Shown in pieces: positions 5,658-9,458 of a DNA stretch of 9,458 bases (positions within the stretch are counted from its first letter, which is position 1; each line of letters opens with the position of its first letter). This stretch comes from an uncultured Prevotella sp. GTDB taxonomy: Bacteria; Bacteroidota; Bacteroidia; Bacteroidales; Bacteroidaceae. The notes beneath the pieces are model-generated. The model searched no databases, was not told the origin of the DNA, and saw only the letters and a program-made list of their open reading frames with translations. The DNA lies in NCBI GenBank assembly GCA_937916405.1, contig CALFUF010000193.1:1-9458 (forward strand), read 5' to 3'. The translations under genes and the position numbers were made by a program.

Positions 5658-6284
5658 TTATTTCTTATTTAGACTATCTATATGATTATCTTGTGTCTTG
5701 CCTTTCATCTTACAATATTCTTCCCATGTCACATTCAGACCAGATTTTCTTTCCTCTCTAAGTCTTTCAATTCTCTCCCTTTCCTCTTGTTTTCCTCTTT
5801 CATAAGAGAGTTCATTCCAAAAAGGCTGCAGACACATCAGGAACTCTTGCGGATTAGGTCGGTTAGATTGGTATATCTTACCGTACCTGCCTTGCTTGAA
5901 TCTGTGGAGAAAGCAAAGAAACTCCAATAATGTGAGTTGCCCATATATCTCATGCGACAAGATCATGTTTGCCATTTCTTGGATCTGGTATTTTGAAGCG
6001 GTACCATATATCCCAAGGAAAGCAAAGGTCTCTGCTATATGAAACCGAAGCCAAAAGAGTGTGGCTTTTTCGCCCCAAAAGTTGGAAACATCATGAAAGG
6101 TAGGTGACTTGGCAGTGATAGCCTTTTCGATACCTGTGGACTTCTGATATTTGCAAAATATCATATCTCTATAATCTTCGCCAAAACTGCTAATGGCAGC
6201 CATTATCTTGTCTGCGCTAGTCAGTGAGGATATCGGCAAGTTTGTCGATGAGTTGCTGTTCTGTAGTAGATTCGTTGTTTCCAT
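5658..6284 (-). CDS. DUF6633-like protein, probable replication accessory
   Basis: A 208-residue protein. A polar, Asn/Ser-rich N-terminus (1-20) leads to a helical domain with LRFHIAETFAFLGIYG (79-94), YQIQEMANMILS (99-110), LTLLEFLCFLHRFKQGRYGKIY (117-138) and PQEFL (145-149). A charged probable coiled coil (162-180, EERERIERLREERK) follows. The LxxRFKxGRYGKIY arrangement is what I associate with DUF6633-type proteins, found in Bacteroidales phages and conjugative elements next to replication genes. A role in helicase loading or replication control is a guess from context. From the ATG at 6284 it overlaps the preceding gene by 68 bases. An alternative ATG at 6203 (residue 28) would remove the overlap, leaving a 13-base gap. 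I keep the longer form because the region just before residue 28 resembles the family. Confidence 0.7.
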   Translation of the reverse strand: METTNLLQNSNSSTNLPISSLTSADKIMAAISSFGEDYRDMIFCKYQKSTGIEKAITAKSPTFHDVSNFWGEKATLFWLRFHIAETFAFLGIYGTASKYQIQEMANMILSHEIYGQLTLLEFLCFLHRFKQGRYGKIYQSNRPNPQEFLMCLQPFWNELSYERGKQEERERIERLREERKSGLNVTWEEYCKMKGKTQDNHIDSLNKK

Positions 6285-6690
6285 TTCTGTAGATTAATTC
6301 ATCGTTCCATGACTTGTTACGAAGGAAAGTCTCAGGGTTCTTGCGATATTGTTTATCTGGTTGAGCCTGTTTGTAGAGAGGTATATAGTCAAGACAGGCT
6401 TTCTTCTCTTTTAGCGTTAGTCTTTCCCATAATTTTTCGCACTTTGGACGACCTATTTTCTTTTCGTAGAGGTTCCAAAAGAAATCAAAGCCGTTGACTT
6501 CCACATCAGCGTCTACAATGGTGGATAGCGGTATTTCAGTTTCTGTTTTCTCACCTAGTAGGATGCCGGTCTTAAAGAAATCGAGACAAAGAGCCTTGAT
6601 TTCTCCTTGAACGTGATCATCAGCCGAAAAGACGTGTTGCTTAATTCGCCATCTACCCTCAAAGGCTTTAATGATTTGTTCTTCAGTCAT
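6217..6690 (-). CDS. Replisome-organiser-type protein (C-terminal FW-LY-KK module)
   Basis: A 157-residue protein whose residues 67-133 form a module I recognise from the C-termini of phage replication-initiation and replisome-organiser proteins: FDFFWNLYEKKIGRPKCEKLWERL (68-91), then IPLYKQAQPDKQYRKNPETFL (103-123) and WNDELIY (128-134). In those proteins it normally follows a winged-helix DNA-binding domain. Here the N-terminal ~65 residues are short and do not obviously contain one, so this may be a reduced or divergent form. It is probably involved in origin binding or helicase loading together with the following DUF6633-like protein (inference). The start ATG at 6690 overlaps the previous stop by 4 bases and has a purine-rich AAAGAG 6 bases upstream. 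Confidence 0.72.
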   Translation of the reverse strand: MTEEQIIKAFEGRWRIKQHVFSADDHVQGEIKALCLDFFKTGILLGEKTETEIPLSTIVDADVEVNGFDFFWNLYEKKIGRPKCEKLWERLTLKEKKACLDYIPLYKQAQPDKQYRKNPETFLRNKSWNDELIYRNGNNESTTEQQLIDKLADILTD

Positions 6691-6884
6691 AATAATCTCT
6701 TTATAAAATGTTTGCAGTTACTTTTCCAACTTAGGAGCGTGCAACGTGACTCTTTCCAATAGGGACAGGTGCCAAGAATCGGCTCGCCTTTTATATTAAG
6801 CAAGTGACGTGGTGCCAGTACTGGTGTCACGTTAGCACATTCTCCGCAACGATGGGTGATAACAGGTTTCTTCTTGTAAGTCAT
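6687..6884 (-). CDS. Cys-rich small protein, putative zinc-binding
   Basis: A 65-residue protein with cysteines at 13, 16, 40, 48 and 57 and a His at 59 (CGEC ... TCPYW ... RCTLL ... CKHF). The spacing, one CxxC pair plus separated single Cys residues, suggests binding of one zinc ion, though the pattern is not a named finger that I can identify. Similar short Cys-rich proteins are common in phage recombination and replication operons. The basic ends (KKK at 4-6, KRLL at the end) would allow nucleic-acid contact, which is inference. Start ATG at 6884 is 2 bases after the NinB-like stop; the end overlaps the next gene as ATGA. Confidence 0.7.
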   Translation of the reverse strand: MTYKKKPVITHRCGECANVTPVLAPRHLLNIKGEPILGTCPYWKESRCTLLSWKSNCKHFIKRLL

Positions 6885-6886
6885 TT

Positions 6887-7324
6887 TTAACGATAATTCT
6901 TTGTCCGCTGCATCTGCTGCTCACAATAGCGGACGGATAGCGCATCGTCCGCATCAGGGATCTCAATGTGGTTGATGGAAGCATAAGTTCGGAAATTACG
7001 GATTGCCATCGCCATCTCTTCCTTGGATAGGTCTGCAGTTGACCGATAATAGTTCGCAGAACGACCTTTGGTGTCAATGTGGCGCACCTCGAATATCTGA
7101 GGACAAGCGAATTGTTTCAGATATATTTCTTTAGCCTCAATCTCCGTGCAACCGTAAGAGTGGGCAAACCACGCAAGACAGAAATACAAATACCTGTTTT
7201 GCCTGCCAGAGCGTTTCGGAGAATATTTGTCTATAACAATTTCAATATTCTGCTCTTTCGCCCGATTGATGAAATACAGAGCGGAAAGGTATTCTCTCGG
7301 ATCAGAAACTTTGTAGCGTGCCAT
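6887..7324 (-). CDS. NinB-like recombination protein
   Basis: A 145-residue protein resembling the NinB group of phage recombination accessory proteins as they appear in Bacteroidales phages. The landmarks are KRSGRQNRYLYFCLAWFAHSYG (37-58; the K-R-x(3)-Q-N-x-Y-L core), EAKEIYLKQFACP (63-75), and RSTADLSKEEMAMAIRNFRTYA (94-115), the S-A-D-L-x(3)-E-M helix typical of the family. In phage lambda NinB (Orf) binds SSB-coated single-stranded DNA and helps load recombinase; a similar partnership with the RecT here is reasonable. I choose the ATG at 7324, which gives MARYKV and a clean 11-base gap after the upstream stop, over an in-frame TTG at 7339 that would overlap it. Confidence 0.75.
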   Translation of the reverse strand: MARYKVSDPREYLSALYFINRAKEQNIEIVIDKYSPKRSGRQNRYLYFCLAWFAHSYGCTEIEAKEIYLKQFACPQIFEVRHIDTKGRSANYYRSTADLSKEEMAMAIRNFRTYASINHIEIPDADDALSVRYCEQQMQRTKNYR

Positions 7325-7335
7325 AATAACAATTT

Positions 7336-7569
7336 TCAATCGTCAATTAAATCCTCCTTGTCAATAGAAGCATACCCGAAGAAGCGGAACTTGTCACTAT
7401 TTGCCTTCATGTGAAAGACAACCCTATTCGATTCTATTGTGTAGCAATACCATTTTAGCCTTCTTTTGGGAACTTTCGCAAGATAGATGCCCCATACAAA
7501 GCACCGCTTACCGAATCCGACAACGTGCTGATTTTGCAAGATGGTTGTAAATCCGTATAGTCTTGTCAT
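7336..7569 (-). CDS. Small hypothetical protein between MBL hydrolase and NinB-like genes
   Basis: A 77-residue protein rich in aromatic and basic residues, probably beta-rich (GFGKRCFVWGIYLAKVP, then RLKWYCYTI and FRFFGYASI), with an acidic end (DKEDLIDD). I do not recognise a family. It is accepted because it fits exactly into the array: its ATG at 7569 overlaps the MBL-gene stop as ATGA, and its stop lies 11 bases before the NinB-like ATG. Its place within the recombination cassette suggests a helper role, but nothing in the sequence shows one. Confidence 0.7.
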   Translation of the reverse strand: MTRLYGFTTILQNQHVVGFGKRCFVWGIYLAKVPKRRLKWYCYTIESNRVVFHMKANSDKFRFFGYASIDKEDLIDD

Positions 7570-8300
7570 AATAAATCTTTGTCAAGTTCAACGACTACAC
7601 CTTTTGCAGCCACTTTGGTTGGTACACCAAACTCCCCAGCCACACGATCAGCAAAAATCTGTGGATTGGAGTTTCGTTCAGACAGGTGGCAGAGGGTGAT
7701 GGTCCTGGATTTATCTGCTTCGCACATCTTCAAGTATTGAATGGTGTTGTCGAGGGATAGGTGGGACAGCATGAGGCGGTTAGCCTGCGCTCTGTCTATC
7801 CTACCGTCCTCGATGTTTGCTTTGAGGATCCTATCATCGTAGTTAGCTTCAATAAGCCAGTGATCTATGCCTTTGATGAAGACATCCATCTTGTATGTAT
7901 CCGTGATAAAGAGCAGTGTACCCATATCCTTATGCTGAACTATATAGCCATTGTTAGGAACGTCATGATAAAGTTCAATAGGTGCCACACGAAATGAGCC
8001 GACAGAGAACGTCTTGCCAGAGTGTACCTCTGTAGTAGTGCCATAGGGGAACTGCTTTTTGTCTATAACGTCCTGATTGCAATAGATGTGAACACCAAAC
8101 TTTGCATACTCTGTAACGTACTTAGCATGATCTCCATGGCAGTGCGACACAAGACAGCCTACAACATCTTGCAAGCGAAAGTCGATGTGCCTCTTTACAT
8201 CTGCCATCTTACAGCCCGCCTCTAGCAGGAGGATTCCCCCCCCTGCATCGAGTGCGTAACTGTTGCCTGCTGAACTGGAGCCGATAACGATTAGTTTCAT
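7566..8300 (-). CDS. MBL-fold metallo-hydrolase (phage recombination-cassette type)
   Basis: A 244-residue metallo-beta-lactamase-fold protein. The metal-binding signature HxHxDH is present as H53-C-H55-G-D57-H58. Further likely ligands are H112 (YHD), D134 (ITDT), H180 (LSHLS) and H205 (LCHLS). The opening IGSSSAGNSYAL and the overall order resemble the YycJ/COG1235 type of MBL proteins, which includes single-strand-active nucleases. The substrate here is not known; a DNA end-processing nuclease working with RecT is the natural hypothesis from context. All key residues appear intact. The ATG at 8300 is preferred to an in-frame TTG at 8306, which would lie inside the recT stop; the chosen start leaves a 2-base gap. 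The end overlaps the next ATG by 4 bases. Confidence 0.88.
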   Translation of the reverse strand: MKLIVIGSSSAGNSYALDAGGGILLLEAGCKMADVKRHIDFRLQDVVGCLVSHCHGDHAKYVTEYAKFGVHIYCNQDVIDKKQFPYGTTTEVHSGKTFSVGSFRVAPIELYHDVPNNGYIVQHKDMGTLLFITDTYKMDVFIKGIDHWLIEANYDDRILKANIEDGRIDRAQANRLMLSHLSLDNTIQYLKMCEADKSRTITLCHLSERNSNPQIFADRVAGEFGVPTKVAAKGVVVELDKDLL

Positions 8301-8302
8301 TG

Positions 8303-9259
8303 TCAAATCGGTGCTGGTTCTGATTCCTGTTGTTGTCCTTCAACTTCTTCGGCTTCTGCCTCCTGCATCATCTGACCTGCGTTAATAACAGGCTTAGGTG
8401 CTGCGTTGTCCTCGTTGCGGATTTCCTCAGCGGTTGTGAACTGAGGTTGCTCGTCGTCAGAAAGTGCGTTCATCATTTCGATAGACAAGAATCCATACTT
8501 TGATAACAATCTGCGAAGTACAGTCTTCTGAGCCATGGCATTGAAATCGCCCTTCCAACCTACCAGACCAGAGACAGGTCCCTCTTGTGCCTGCTCCTGT
8601 GCCATGTCGATAAGGTTGTCAACAGTCGGTGATGGGATTTCATTCCCATCCCTATCATACTGCTTACCCTTGAAACTGGCAGCGTATTTGAGAGCATAGT
8701 TAGCCATTCCCTCGATGGTCATGTAGAGTGTTTTACGGAATCCGTTAATAAGTTCGAAATGGGCGAAGTAGCCAACAACCTTCTCAGATGTCTTAGCACC
8801 GCCCAAGTCGATGGCTCCAGTAAGTTTGTCTGTCTGACGGAGTTCTCCTTCATATACCATATCGGCATTGATGTTACGGTACTGCCCTGTTCGCATAGCT
8901 AACTGAATGTAACCTTTGTATCCGATGACAAGGGTTGGTGTTGGAATCTTCGTGCGGGTTTTCTTGTCCCAATTGTTGTAGACAACGACGTAACCGTAGC
9001 CCAACTGCTTGTTGAGAGGAAGTTTGAGGGAAGCCGCCTTAATAGCCTCCTGGATTACCAACTTTGGCTCGCAGGTCTGCAACTGCTTGTCATTGGTGTA
9101 AACCTCCATCAAAGAGGTTGCAAAAGTTCCGGCATTCTCTTTTAAAACCTGTTTGAGTTGCTGCTGAACGTAGTTTCCATCTACCATTTTCTTAAAGTTG
9201 GTGATGTTCTGTTGGGCTACTGTCAGTTGTGTGCCCTGCTGTAATTGATTTTCTGCCAT
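8303..9259 (-). CDS. recT: RecT-family single-strand annealing protein
   Basis: A 318-residue RecT protein of usual length or slightly above. It has LVIQEAIKAASLKLPLNKQLGYGYVVVYNN (67-96), the central GYKGYIQLAMRTGQY (113-127) with VYEGE (135-139), and the C-terminal core WKGDFNAMAQKTVLRRLLSKYG (235-256), all classic for the family. Residues 270-318 are an acidic, Glu/Gln-rich tail of the kind often disordered in RecT proteins and involved in partner contacts. RecT anneals complementary single strands for phage recombination and normally works with an exonuclease or nuclease partner; no RecE/YqaJ exonuclease lies in the window, but an MBL-fold protein follows directly. The ATG at 9259 lies 10 bases after the stop of the ATPase-like fragment. 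The leader is AT-rich (AAATTAATT) without a Shine-Dalgarno site. Confidence 0.93.
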   Translation of the reverse strand: MAENQLQQGTQLTVAQQNITNFKKMVDGNYVQQQLKQVLKENAGTFATSLMEVYTNDKQLQTCEPKLVIQEAIKAASLKLPLNKQLGYGYVVVYNNWDKKTRTKIPTPTLVIGYKGYIQLAMRTGQYRNINADMVYEGELRQTDKLTGAIDLGGAKTSEKVVGYFAHFELINGFRKTLYMTIEGMANYALKYAASFKGKQYDRDGNEIPSPTVDNLIDMAQEQAQEGPVSGLVGWKGDFNAMAQKTVLRRLLSKYGFLSIEMMNALSDDEQPQFTTAEEIRNEDNAAPKPVINAGQMMQEAEAEEVEGQQQESEPAPI

Positions 9260-9269
9260 AATTAATTTA

Positions 9270-9443
9270 TTAAACTATTTGTAAATCGGAGTCAAACACT
9301 TCTAATCGGATTTGCTGTGAAGTGGTCTGAATGATGTTGAGATTACTCTCTGAATTATCGATTACGATAGGTGCCGTAATGTTATAATGCCTGCAGAGAG
9401 TATTAATTAAAACTTTCCCAATCAGTTGTACTATACAAATGGG
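9270..9443 (-). CDS. C-terminal end of a phage SMC/RecN-like ATPase (partial, preceded by in-frame TAG)
   Basis: A frame of 57 codons ending in TAA at 9270-9272 encodes GKVLINTLCRHYN (9-21), ITAPIVIDNSES (22-33) and QIRLEVFDSDLQIV (44-57). This matches my memory of the C-terminus of coiled-coil ATPases encoded just before recT in Bacteroidales phages: a GxxIINxL helix, then a Walker-B-like API-IDN-ES strand, and a final QxIxLxV strand. Upstream in the same frame is a TAG at 9444-9446, 12 bases from the window edge, and no start codon precedes the conserved part. So this is either a decayed tail, a gene interrupted by a mutation, frameshift or sequence error, or a recoded TAG. The 10-base gap to recT fits an operon. 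Confidence 0.55.
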   Translation of the reverse strand, partial: PICIVQLIGKVLINTLCRHYNITAPIVIDNSESNLNIIQTTSQQIRLEVFDSDLQIV

Positions 9444-9458
9444 CTAGAAAACCTCACA

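Noticed and set aside
6832..7077. Minus-strand frame overlapping the NinB-like and Cys-rich genes
   Set aside because: Out of frame with two supported genes; its composition (many Arg, Ser, Thr) shows no domain.

Overview
The window looks like the recombination and early/accessory region of a phage or prophage of a Bacteroidales host (Bacteroides/Prevotella-like). The reasons are: moderately AT-rich DNA; A-rich leaders before many start codons rather than consistent Shine-Dalgarno sites; and several proteins I recognise as recurrent in Bacteroidales phages and gut genomes (RecT, a NinB-like protein, DUF6948-like, DUF7666-like, an EKQGE-module protein). No search was run, so every family name is recognition from the translated sequence.

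Nearly everything is on the minus strand and is read from high to low coordinates as one packed array. Genes often overlap by 1-4 bases (for example at 3331-3334, 4410-4413, 5036, 6687-6690, 7566-7569) or lie 1-20 bases apart, which suggests one transcription unit or a few. No rRNA, tRNA, CRISPR array or insertion sequence was seen, and no convincing terminator.

In transcription order: the right edge (9270-9458) holds the C-terminal end of what resembles a phage SMC/RecN-like ATPase. A RecT annealing protein, an MBL-fold hydrolase, a small unknown protein, a NinB-like protein and a Cys-rich small protein follow (6687-9259). Next come a protein with a replisome-organiser-type C-terminal module and a DUF6633-like protein (5658-6690). 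Together these form a DNA recombination/replication segment. Two conserved hypotheticals and an ASCH-like protein (4410-5657) lead into the accessory half.

The accessory half (108-4413) contains a DUF7666-like protein with 18 in-frame nonapeptide repeats, several short conserved hypotheticals (including a 35-residue ORF that fills an otherwise empty gap), a membrane-anchored small protein, a modular EKQGE protein, a DUF6948-like protein, and a Gly/Tyr-repeat protein with a conserved C-terminal domain. Three of these proteins carry repeats that could change length by slippage or recombination. That clustering, and the in-frame TAG in the ATPase fragment at the right edge, are the points most worth a second look. 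I did not find a clearly new defence or mobile system.
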